A DNA stretch of 64,000 nucleotides from Streptococcus oralis (GTDB lineage: Bacteria > Bacillota > Bacilli > Lactobacillales > Streptococcaceae), in the NCBI RefSeq assembly GCF_002386345.1, contig NZ_CP023507.1:1949501-2013500 (forward strand), given 5' to 3'. The translations under genes were made by a program, and so were the position numbers. How positions within the stretch are numbered: the stretch's first letter is position 1; each line of letters begins with the position of its first letter. This document shows, in pieces, positions 16,249 through 21,930 of this stretch. The notes under the pieces were generated by a model that saw nothing but the letters and a program-made list of their open reading frames with translations, had not been told where the DNA came from and searched no databases.

Positions 16249-16620
16249 ATGGAACTTGCAAGAGTTATTCGCATAATTGATGATTTTACAATTATGATTG
16301 ACAAAGGTTATGAAACTGCTGATATAAAAGAAGGTACCGAGATAATTGTTTTTGAACCTGGTCCAGAAATAAAAGATTTGGAAGGCAATAGTTTGGGGAG
16401 ATATGATTTCACTAAAGCTAAGTTAATAACCACTGAAGTTTTTCAAAAATTTTCAATTGCCCAAAATATTGAGGAGACATCTCCATTCTCTGTTAATGAC
16501 TTTTTATCAGGTGGGAAAACTAAGCTATTAATTAATGTCGATGAAGAAGAAATTGAACCCTTAGCCCCTAAAGATATCCAAGTAAAAAAAGGTGATCTAG
16601 TAAGAATTGAAGATTTTTAA
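16249..16620 (+). CDS. FlgT C-terminal-like small protein, 123 aa
   Basis: A small beta-rich protein that begins with a Val-Ile-Arg-Ile-Ile-Asp-Asp-Phe-Thr segment, continues with Ile-Lys-Glu-Gly-Thr-Glu-Ile-Ile-Val-Phe, and ends Lys-Gly-Asp-Leu-Val-Arg. This pattern resembles the FlgT C-terminal domain found in stand-alone proteins of mobile elements. It has a near-perfect AAAGGAGAA site and its own promoter. The next transcription unit starts 2 bases after its stop codon, so read-through into the ncRNA/Abi unit is likely. Function unknown; a regulatory or modulating role toward the Abi protein is a guess. Confidence 0.6.
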   Translation: MELARVIRIIDDFTIMIDKGYETADIKEGTEIIVFEPGPEIKDLEGNSLGRYDFTKAKLITTEVFQKFSIAQNIEETSPFSVNDFLSGGKTKLLINVDEEEIEPLAPKDIQVKKGDLVRIEDF

Positions 16621-16621
16621 C

Positions 16622-16650
16622 TTGACACAGAGATAAAATAATGTTACGAT
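16622..16650 (+). promoter_or_regulatory. Promoter of the AbiF-associated small RNA
   Basis: Consensus TTGACA (16622-16627), 17-bp spacer, extended -10 TGT-TACGAT (16645-16650). It predicts a start near 16656. Confidence 0.75.
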
Positions 16651-16655
16651 AAGAG

Positions 16656-16720
16656 TGAATTGAATGGCTACGGATGTGGCTAGGAAACTACCTCTTATCA
16701 TTATGATAGGAGGTTTTCTT
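16656..16720 (+). ncRNA. Small RNA upstream of the AbiF-type gene
   Basis: About 65 nt between a strong promoter and a hairpin plus T-tract. The terminal hairpin pairs ACCTCTTATCA (16690-16700) with TGATAGGAGGT (16704-16714), with one G-U pair and a 3-base loop, followed by TTTCTTTT. The right arm contains the AGGAGG ribosome-binding site of the gene that follows. AbiF-type HEPN proteins have been reported with a cognate upstream ncRNA that acts as an RNA antitoxin; this matches in position and size. The assignment rests on promoter, hairpin and context. Confidence 0.7.
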
Positions 16721-16721
16721 T
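16690..16721 (+). terminator. Terminator / RBS-sequestering hairpin
   Basis: An 11-bp stem followed by TTTCTTTT ends the small RNA. The same stem hides AGGAGG (16708-16713), the ribosome-binding site of the abi gene starting at 16723, so termination and translation block use one structure. Confidence 0.75.
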
Positions 16722-16722
16722 T

Positions 16723-17724
16723 GTGACTGATAAACCCAGCATAACATATTCCCAGCAGTTAGATAGAATGAGAAGAAAGGGAATACTTATTGAAAATGAT
16801 AAGCTAGCAATGGAAGTTCTTCAAAGTATATCATACTATGGAATAGTAAATGGTTATAAAGATATTTTTGGAGTATATTTCGATGAAGATTTTCAAATAG
16901 AAAGATTTAAAGAAGAAGTACAATTCTCGTCTATTCATAGTATTTTCCTTCTGGATCAAGCATTGAATAACTTATTGTTTAAGTATATTATATACATTGA
17001 AAAATCATTAAAAACGAAATTATCTTATAAGATTGCTCATAAGTATACTACAGAATTTGATTCATATTTAGATTATACAAAATATAGATCTAATGGAAGC
17101 TTAGATAGAAAATCTGAAATTCAAAACATAAGAAATCAAATTGAAAACAACAAAAACAGCGCTTCAATTCAGCATTATCGGGAGAGACATGATACAATCC
17201 CTCCTTGGGTTGCAACCAGCGGCATATATTTTGGGACTGCAATTAATTGGTATAAAATCTGTCAGGATGATATAAAAGAATACATAGCAAATCAATTTTT
17301 TGTAAGTTTTTCAATTGATGATGAAAGCGCAAAAGAGATGCTTGTTTCTATGTTATCTCTTTTACAAGAATACCGAAACAATATTGCACATGGGAATAGA
17401 ACATTTTTATCTAATGTCACTAGTGAATTAACTAAGGATATATTGCTATCATTGTTCCCAGAGGGAGTATTAACTGAAAGAGAATACCACAAAGGTATTG
17501 GGCAAAAAGATTTATTTGCGGTAATATTATCAATTGCGGTTTTGATAAATGATCCATTAGTATTTCGCCAATATATTTATGATTTCGGTACAATGTTTAG
17601 AAATAAAGATTTTAACCCTAATTTAAAATATTCCCCTAGAGGGAATTTATACGAAACATTAAATATTCCAGAAGATTTCTTAGATAGAATAGCAATAGTA
17701 TATAATCTAAAATTTAAAAATTAA
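16723..17724 (+). CDS. AbiF/AbiD-type abortive infection protein (HEPN, Abi_2)
   Basis: A 333-residue protein of the Abi_2 family. Near the start is the family signature Ser-Tyr-Tyr-Gly-Ile-Val-Asn-Gly-Tyr-Lys (about residues 41-50). The HEPN ribonuclease motif R-x4-H is Arg218-Asn-Asn-Ile-Ala-His223, within Glu-Tyr-Arg-Asn-Asn-Ile-Ala-His-Gly-Asn-Arg. The start is a GTG with AGGAGG 9 bases upstream. Members stop phage growth, and HEPN proteins of this group are RNases related to the ancestors of Cas13. The gene is A/T-rich and is the cargo of the satellite, where defence against competing phages is usual. A weak hairpin plus T-run follows at about 17724-17755. Confidence 0.87.
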   Translation: MTDKPSITYSQQLDRMRRKGILIENDKLAMEVLQSISYYGIVNGYKDIFGVYFDEDFQIERFKEEVQFSSIHSIFLLDQALNNLLFKYIIYIEKSLKTKLSYKIAHKYTTEFDSYLDYTKYRSNGSLDRKSEIQNIRNQIENNKNSASIQHYRERHDTIPPWVATSGIYFGTAINWYKICQDDIKEYIANQFFVSFSIDDESAKEMLVSMLSLLQEYRNNIAHGNRTFLSNVTSELTKDILLSLFPEGVLTEREYHKGIGQKDLFAVILSIAVLINDPLVFRQYIYDFGTMFRNKDFNPNLKYSPRGNLYETLNIPEDFLDRIAIVYNLKFKN

Positions 17725-17783
17725 AGCGACTATTTTATTAGTTGCTTTTTTATTTTTACGAATAATAAGGTTAGAGGAAGAAA

Positions 17784-17993
17784 ATGAACAATTTAAATAT
17801 TGATCTTAGTGTAAACGTGACTTATAGTGTACCAATACTCAAGAATGAATACACAGTTAAGTTATTGCTCCTATTAGATTTTAAAGTAGAGGATAAAGAC
17901 TTGCTAGATTATTTGGTACCAACCTGGAAGTATCGTGATCTAGTACTTCATGTGGCACAAATGCATAAAATGGAAAAACAGTGGAAGATATGA
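17784..17993 (+). CDS. Hypothetical protein, 69 aa
   Basis: A short protein with a polar start and a Leu-rich middle, behind a GAGG ribosome-binding site. It is downstream of the Abi terminator. No family recognised; it may be cargo or a degraded gene. Confidence 0.5.
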   Translation: MNNLNIDLSVNVTYSVPILKNEYTVKLLLLLDFKVEDKDLLDYLVPTWKYRDLVLHVAQMHKMEKQWKI

Positions 17994-18078
17994 TATAATT
18001 GTTTCCTATTATGTAGACATGAAAAAGGCACAAAAAAGTAAGTATTAAATTGCTGAAAAATAGTAGTGGTGAGGTAAT

Positions 18079-18291
18079 ATGATAAAAAACAGATATTATC
18101 ACACAACAACGGATAATCCTCAAATACTTCGTTTATTTGGTGGTGTTATGCAAGTTTTTGATATCGAAAAAAAGTGGATTGATAGTATTGATTGGTTTAA
18201 TAAAATCTATTTCAATGACTTCACGGATTTTGAAGAAATTTCAGAAAGCGAGGCATTCGCTTATATTGAAAAGCTGAAACACAAAAATTGA
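18079..18291 (+). CDS. Hypothetical protein, 70 aa
   Basis: A small acidic/aromatic protein with GAGGT upstream of its ATG. The last gene before the right end of the satellite. No family recognised. It is followed by a perfect palindrome that ends it. Confidence 0.5.
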   Translation: MIKNRYYHTTTDNPQILRLFGGVMQVFDIEKKWIDSIDWFNKIYFNDFTDFEEISESEAFAYIEKLKHKN

Positions 18292-18335
18292 TATAGCACG
18301 TTTCGTTGTTAAAATCTTACGTAGAGTAACATAAA

Positions 18336-18356
18336 AAGCACGTTTTAAAACGTGCT
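18336..18356. terminator. Perfect palindrome near the right end of the satellite
   Basis: AGCACGTTTTAAAACGTGCT is a 20-bp perfect palindrome preceded by A-run and followed by AGCTTCTT. It may terminate in both directions. Confidence 0.55.
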
Positions 18357-18361
18357 AGCTT

Positions 18362-18373
18362 CTTGCCTGCTGA
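18362..18373 (-). repeat. Inverted partial copy of the 29-bp repeat
   Basis: CTTGCCTGCTGA is the reverse complement of the first 12 bases at 7538-7549. One copy beside int and one near attR is what integrase arm sites would look like, but 12 bases could also recur by chance. Confidence 0.4.
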
Positions 18374-18563
18374 ACTCATTAAAAAAGTAGAGTTTTATGT
18401 TCAGTGATTTGTGGAGTAAGGAAGAAACTCCAAAACATTCAAACGAAAAGCGAAAACTCCAAAAACCCTGTTATCCAACATTAAGAAGTAATAAAGATAC
18501 TTGCTGGATATTTAAAAAAGCGATACAACAAGATGCTTTAATTTTAAGAAATATCTTACAGAA

Positions 18564-18617
18564 AGCCTACAACAGTGGGCTTTTTGCTTTGTCTTAAAAG
18601 GTTGATTTCTGGGTTTG
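18564..18617 (+). other. attR: right 54-bp direct repeat
   Basis: Matches 6286-6339 with two mismatches and retains the rpsD-type terminator hairpin. It is followed, 12 bp later, by the C-terminal stub of another integrase, so this copy is also the left boundary of an older, decayed element. Confidence 0.85.
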
Positions 18618-18629
18618 CTTAGATATTTG

Positions 18630-18694
18630 CTAGATTGATTTCATTGCTGCTTCAAAGAATGAGACGGCTTTTTTTGCGTTCTCTTTTGAGAGGT
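18630..18694 (-). pseudogene. Integrase C-terminal remnant
   Basis: Read on the minus strand, this stretch encodes Leu-Ser-Lys-Glu-Asn-Ala-Lys-Lys-Ala-Val-Ser-Phe, then an ending close to that of the intact integrase (6357-7523), with a stop at 18630. The rest of the gene is gone. Its spacing from the att repeat matches that of the intact gene, so it marks a second satellite that once sat in tandem. Confidence 0.85.
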
Positions 18695-18758
18695 AAAAAG
18701 AAGCGTGACCCTCCCACAGCTATAGAGCTTTTAGGCGGGAAAACCACACTTCTTTCTT
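18694..18758 (-). ncRNA. Tandem small RNA A
   Basis: On the minus strand: TTGTTT, 17-bp spacer, TAAAAT (18765-18770), then about 65 nt ending in a long hairpin (GAAGTGTG with CACGCTTC) and TTTTT. C-rich TTTTCCCGCC in one arm, G-rich GTGGGAGGG in the other. It shares layout with units B and C. Confidence 0.6.
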
Positions 18759-18785
18759 GAATTAATTTTACATCATTTTGACTTA

Positions 18786-18861
18786 AAAAACAAATAGAGG
18801 CGTCCCACCTCCTACCGCAGAAAGATCTGTTTCAAGGGGAGATGGAAAACCTCTATTCGTT
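18786..18861 (-). ncRNA. Tandem small RNA B
   Basis: On the minus strand: TTGTAT (18891-18896), 17-bp spacer, TATAAT (18868-18873), then about 75 nt folded by AATAGAGG / CCTCTATT with inner C-rich and G-rich arms, ending in TTTGTTTTTT. The best-supported of the three units. Confidence 0.65.
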
Positions 18862-18918
18862 AATTTAATTATAGCCTAAAAAACTTTTAAATACAAGGCT
18901 ATTGAGATAGTAAGGGGG

Positions 18919-18984
18919 AAAAAAGAAGTAACCATCATTCCGACCACATAGTAGACAGGGGGGAACAAGATTACTTCCTTTATT
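18919..18984 (-). ncRNA. Tandem small RNA C
   Basis: On the minus strand: TTGCTT, 16-bp spacer, TATACT (18991-18996), then about 65 nt with stem GGAAGTAA / TTACTTC, an exposed TTCCCCCC run and terminal TTTTTT. Same design as units A and B. Confidence 0.6.
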
Positions 18985-19158
18985 TACTTAAGTATACAAC
19001 ATTTTTACAAGAAAGCAAAGTAGCAGGTTAGTCTAATGGGGTGCTTGTTGTACTTTAGCAAGTAAGGTGTGCTATAATGCTTTTAACAGGAACTAAAAGC
19101 CATTAGTAAATAACTAATATTGGGTCATATTGTTCCGATGTTAGAGAGAAGGAACTTA

Positions 19159-19341
19159 ATGAAATTATGGGAATATGTTGATAAAAATGTTCGCCTTATT
19201 TTAGAAGATGGGACCTCCATCAAGGGTAGGGTGGTTGATTGGTTTGACGGTTATGATTTAGATGGTCCTGACGAAATAGTTATAGGTGATCGCTCATATC
19301 CTGAAGATATTATCAAGAAAATCAAAATTATTAGTGCTTAG
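19159..19341 (+). CDS. Sm-like small protein, paralogue 1 (60 aa)
   Basis: A 60-residue protein with the outline of an Sm/LSm barrel: Val-Arg-Leu-Ile-Leu-Glu-Asp-Gly, Lys-Gly-Arg-Val-Val-Asp-Trp, an acidic loop, and a final Ile-Lys-Lys-Ile-Lys-Ile-Ile strand. AGAAGGAA site 6 bases before ATG 19159, and an extended -10 (TGC-TATAAT) at 19073-19078. Paralogues lie at 19417 and 20334. Sm-like small proteins can bind RNA, but in Firmicutes such paralogue runs also occur as immunity or accessory genes; the role here is open. Confidence 0.65.
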   Translation: MKLWEYVDKNVRLILEDGTSIKGRVVDWFDGYDLDGPDEIVIGDRSYPEDIIKKIKIISA

Positions 19342-19416
19342 TTCAACCTAGGCGATTTTATCGACTAACTATAAAAAGTATAAGAACTATCGAAAAAATA
19401 GCAGAGAGGAAAATAA

Positions 19417-19632
19417 ATGAGTAAACAGCTTTGGAAGTATCTTCGATCAAGGGTTCAGATAGTCACTAATTGCGATAAGATAATCAAGGGACGTGTCATA
19501 GACTTTGTTGACGAAATGGACAATGATGAGCAAGATGAAATCACTATTCTCATTGCTAATCCTAGTCCAGATGAAGCTACTGAAATTTCTCTCTTTGAGA
19601 GTGAGATTGTCTCGATTAAAACAATCTCATAG
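19417..19632 (+). CDS. Sm-like small protein, paralogue 2 (71 aa)
   Basis: Same layout as the first paralogue: Leu-Trp-Lys-Tyr at the start, Val-Gln-Ile-Val-Thr strand, Lys-Gly-Arg-Val-Ile-Asp-Phe, then an acidic loop and a closing Glu-Ile-Val-Ser-Ile-Lys strand. The acidic insert is longer. AGAGAGGAAA site upstream. It is separated by about 75 bp from its neighbour, so the group is a repeated gene set rather than one operon of unrelated genes. Confidence 0.65.
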   Translation: MSKQLWKYLRSRVQIVTNCDKIIKGRVIDFVDEMDNDEQDEITILIANPSPDEATEISLFESEIVSIKTIS

Positions 19633-19683
19633 GACTTAGAACAATCTAGGTGCTTTTACCTGCCTTATTTGAAAGAAAACACT

Positions 19684-19932
19684 ATGGAAAAGGATTTAGT
19701 TTATATGGCAATATTAGATGATTTACAAGAGTTATATGACAATGGTTGGGATGCCTCTTTTGATTATAATGGTCAAGTATGTGGGATTTTTCCTAATTCT
19801 GTTCATGATATTGTAGTGGTGATTGGAGATAAGGAATACCAGGTATCATCATTCATTGATCTGATTTCTCTAAAAATTGACGATAACACTTTAGTAGAAA
19901 TTATGGATGGAATTGAAGTGCAGTATTATTAA
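19684..19932 (+). CDS. Hypothetical protein of the small-protein cluster (82 aa)
   Basis: An acidic 82-residue protein; a Leu-Tyr-Asp-Asn-Gly-Trp-Asp-Ala segment and an Ile-Val-Val-Val-Ile-Gly-Asp-Lys-Glu-Tyr strand suggest a small alpha/beta fold. ATG 19684 preferred over an upstream TTG. Followed by a degenerate copy of the 22-bp hairpin. No known family. Confidence 0.55.
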   Translation: MEKDLVYMAILDDLQELYDNGWDASFDYNGQVCGIFPNSVHDIVVVIGDKEYQVSSFIDLISLKIDDNTLVEIMDGIEVQYY

Positions 19933-19955
19933 AATAAAAATCATCTTTGATGAAT

Positions 19956-19999
19956 GAACTGCACCCCAAAAATTAGATTTTGTCTGTTAAATTTTTGGA
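19956..19999. repeat. Degenerate copy of the GAACTGCACCCC hairpin
   Basis: The left arm GAACTGCACCCCAAAAATTAG matches 20824-20844 with one change; the right arm has decayed. Both copies follow an ATCTTTGATGAA-like lead, so a whole downstream segment was duplicated with the genes. Confidence 0.6.
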
Positions 20000-20045
20000 A
20001 CGTAGCTCAATATGCTACAACGTTCTTATTAGGAGGGGAAGGGTA

Positions 20046-20333
20046 ATGGGTTATAGTCAACAAGTATTAGACATGCTCCAGCAAACAGTCAGTGGTCAGA
20101 TTGATAATTTTTGGGATTTTTCCTTTACGTTTAACGCTCTTTTTGGAGAAGATGCGGAATTTTCCGAGGCTTGGGATAATGAAAACTCTGAAATGTTTGA
20201 CGCTCTCAATGACTTTGAGTTGATGATATTTTTAGAGGAACATGATCCAAGCGACAAACAAGGTTTTATCGATTTCTTAACACCTTACTACGAAAAAGCA
20301 AAGCAATTAGCCAATATTGAAAGGAATATTTAA
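20046..20333 (+). CDS. Hypothetical acidic protein (95 aa)
   Basis: A 95-residue, strongly acidic, helical protein with several Trp and Phe residues, typical in style of small immunity proteins. ATG 20046 follows a very strong AGGAGGGGAAGGG region; an in-frame extension to 19980 would include the repeat. Its stop codon directly abuts the next start. An immunity role is only suggested by size and charge. Confidence 0.55.
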   Translation: MGYSQQVLDMLQQTVSGQIDNFWDFSFTFNALFGEDAEFSEAWDNENSEMFDALNDFELMIFLEEHDPSDKQGFIDFLTPYYEKAKQLANIERNI

Positions 20334-20525
20334 ATGACACTCTGGAAATTTAACCGTACAGATGTAATTATCACGTTAAAAAATGGCGCGGTAGTTAGAG
20401 GATTTGTAGAAGACTATTGTGACGCCTCTGACAATGACGAGGAGATTGACTCCTTGCTGGTAGATGTTGATGGAACTCTTTATGAATATTTTGAAGATGA
20501 AATCGTCAGCATCATAGAAAGCTAG
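20334..20525 (+). CDS. Sm-like small protein, paralogue 3 (63 aa)
   Basis: Third member of the set: Leu-Trp-Lys-Phe start, Val-Ile-Ile-Thr-Leu-Lys-Asn-Gly, Arg-Gly-Phe-Val-Glu-Asp, acidic loop, Glu-Ile-Val-Ser-Ile-Ile end. It starts immediately after the previous stop codon with AAAGGAA upstream, so the two are co-translated. Confidence 0.65.
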   Translation: MTLWKFNRTDVIITLKNGAVVRGFVEDYCDASDNDEEIDSLLVDVDGTLYEYFEDEIVSIIES

Positions 20526-20591
20526 TAGTGGGAATAGAATCTAAGGAAAAAATCTTGTTTGTTGAGATTGTTTTAGTTGGGATGGTCCTAT

Positions 20592-20804
20592 ATGAAAAAG
20601 GATGAAATTAAAAAATATTTAGACAAAGATCTTGAATTTAATTATAATAGCCGAGGTGCTTGCTTTTTATCGAGTATATGTGTAGTTGGTTATGATTATG
20701 AAGGTCAGCAGTTTGATACAATTGATGAAGCTATGGAAGCTAAAGTATTTGACGGGAAAAGCTTAGTAGATATATGGGATGAAGTTTTTCCACAAGTTTT
20801 TTAA
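20592..20804 (+). CDS. Hypothetical protein (70 aa)
   Basis: A small acidic/aromatic protein ending the cluster; ATG 20592 is preferred over an upstream in-frame TTG (20577). It contains two cysteines in a Gly-Ala-Cys-Phe-Leu-Ser-Ser-Ile-Cys segment. Followed at once by the intact 22-bp hairpin. Family not recognised. Confidence 0.5.
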   Translation: MKKDEIKKYLDKDLEFNYNSRGACFLSSICVVGYDYEGQQFDTIDEAMEAKVFDGKSLVDIWDEVFPQVF

Positions 20805-20823
20805 AATGAAAAGCACCTTTGAT

Positions 20824-20876
20824 GAACTGCACCCCAAAAGTTAGATTTTTTCTGTCTAACTTTTGGGGTGCAGTTC
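20824..20876. repeat. Perfect 22-bp inverted repeat
   Basis: GAACTGCACCCCAAAAGTTA-GA and its complement are separated by TTTTTTCTG. The arms look like the paired ends of an IS3-family insertion sequence with no body between them, or a small palindromic repeat that also ends transcription. The IS resemblance is from memory and unverified. Confidence 0.7.
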
Positions 20877-21081
20877 AAATGTATGAGATATTTTTAGTTT
20901 TGATTTAATTTCGATATTTTTCCGGAAAATACTTATTTTTCGGAAAGTCAAGATTTTGTTATTATTTATGATATACTGGTACCGTAATTATATCCTTACA
21001 GAGGTTAAGTAAGGGTTTCAGTACACGTCAATAGATGTCAAAATATTGATTTTAAGCGATTTTTGATTTTTGGAAACTCAT

Positions 21082-21134
21082 TATATCGCACTACAAATCA
21101 ATAAAAACTCTACCTTTTACTCTACCTTTTTTAG
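21082..21134 (-). repeat. Left arm of an inverted repeat around the cad/channel segment
   Basis: Its reverse complement matches 24944-24999 at most positions, including two tandem GGTAGAG units spaced by AAAA and a shared AGTGC-ATATA end. Confidence 0.7.
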
Positions 21135-21162
21135 ATAAATATATCATCTGGATATTGAAGTT

Positions 21163-21196
21163 AAGCCCTGCTATCATTTCGATGGCAGGGCTTTTT
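21163..21196 (+). terminator. Intrinsic terminator upstream of cadD
   Basis: Stem AAGCCCTGC..GCAGGGCTT with an inner ATC/GAT pair, followed by TTTTT. The gene it once served is not present. Confidence 0.75.
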
Positions 21197-21243
21197 AATG
21201 TTTGGGACACTACCTTCTTATCTATATTTTGATGGAGCTGAAG

Positions 21244-21295
21244 TTGACATCTACAAAGTTTAATGTTAAAATACATTCAAAAATATATTTGAATG
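21244..21295 (+). promoter_or_regulatory. cadD promoter and CadX/SmtB-type operator
   Basis: TTGACA (21244-21249), 17-bp spacer, TAAAAT (21267-21272), then the palindrome CATTCAAA-AATATA-TTTGAATG (21274-21295). ATTCAAA/TTTGAAT palindromes are the known binding sites of ArsR/SmtB-type metal sensors such as CadC. The operator covers the transcription start, so the regulator would block transcription without metal. Confidence 0.85.
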
Positions 21296-21304
21296 AGGTG
21301 CTTT

Positions 21305-21919
21305 ATGGTTCAAAATGTTGTTACTTCAATAATCCTGTATTCTGGGACAGCCGTAGACTTACTTATTATCCTAATGTTATTTTTTGCCAAAAGAAAAAGC
21401 AGAAAAGACATCATTAACATCTATTTAGGACAATTTCTAGGCTCTGTTAGTCTAATATTGCTAAGTTTACTTTTTGCATTTGTCTTAAATTATATTCCTA
21501 GTAAAGAGATTTTAGGTTTGCTCGGTTTGATTCCAATTTTCCTAGGACTCAAAGTTTTGCTTTTAGGAGATTCTGATGGAGAAGCTATTGCAAAAGATGG
21601 TTTGCGCAAAGATAATAAAAACCTGATTTTTCTAGTCGCTATGATTACTTTTGCAAGTTGTGGTGCTGACAATATTGGTGTTTTTGTCCCATATTTTATT
21701 ACCTTAAATTTAGCGAATTTGATAGTGGCTTTACTTACCTTTCTAGTCATGATTTATCTCTTGGTTTTTTCTGCCCAAAAATTGGCACAAGTCCCTTCTG
21801 TTGGAGAAACTTTGGAAAAATATAGCAGATGGTTTATTGCCGTTGTTTATTTAGGACTGGGGATGTATATCCTGATTGAAAACAACAGCTTTAACATGCT
21901 AAGGACTGTGTTCGGCTAG
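21305..21919 (+). CDS. cadD: Cadmium resistance transporter
   Basis: A 204-residue polytopic membrane protein of the CadD family, which confers cadmium (and sometimes zinc) resistance. It shows six hydrophobic segments and the family segment Phe-Ala-Ser-Cys-Gly-Ala-Asp-Asn-Ile in the middle. ATG 21305 is used because GAGGTG is 6 bases upstream; an ATG at 21293 would include the ribosome-binding site. The regulator cadX follows 11 bp downstream, a common plasmid- and transposon-borne pair, consistent with acquired DNA. Confidence 0.9.
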   Translation: MVQNVVTSIILYSGTAVDLLIILMLFFAKRKSRKDIINIYLGQFLGSVSLILLSLLFAFVLNYIPSKEILGLLGLIPIFLGLKVLLLGDSDGEAIAKDGLRKDNKNLIFLVAMITFASCGADNIGVFVPYFITLNLANLIVALLTFLVMIYLLVFSAQKLAQVPSVGETLEKYSRWFIAVVYLGLGMYILIENNSFNMLRTVFG

Positions 21920-21930
21920 GAGAAAAAATT

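Larger units (their letters stand above)
6286..18617. mobile_element. Satellite prophage (PICI-like) integrated at rpsD
   Basis: A 12.3 kb element bounded by 54-bp direct repeats. Module order is integrase and repressor on the minus strand, then a divergent promoter region and a plus-strand set: Cro-like, Rha-like, small proteins, HTH protein, replication initiator, DnaC-like ATPase, capsid homologue, DUF722-like regulator, YjcQ, and cargo genes (FlgT-C-like protein, ncRNA, AbiF-type protein). There is no terminase, portal, tail or lysis gene, so it cannot make particles alone. This is the architecture of streptococcal satellite prophages that rely on a helper phage. It is A/T-richer than the flanks. 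Confidence 0.88.
20877..21273. other. Gene-free interval with a terminator and one arm of an inverted repeat
   Basis: No gene is supported. It contains an A/T-rich stretch with TTTTTCCGGAAAATA (about 20917-20945), one arm of a long inverted repeat (21082-21134; partner 24944-24999), a terminator at 21163-21196, and the cadD promoter. It looks like scar DNA of a past integration. Confidence 0.5.

Noticed and set aside
18397-18597. A 66-codon frame near the right end of the satellite
   Set aside because: It runs into the attR repeat and its end is the rpsD-type terminator; no site or family supports it.
18694-18996. The three small RNAs as CiaR-controlled csRNAs
   Set aside because: The TTTAAG direct-repeat pair expected in CiaR promoters is not present in a correct position.
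18694-19020. The small RNAs as Fst-type toxin loci
   Set aside because: No short Fst-like hydrophobic toxin frame is seen on either strand; an antitoxin-only relic cannot be excluded.
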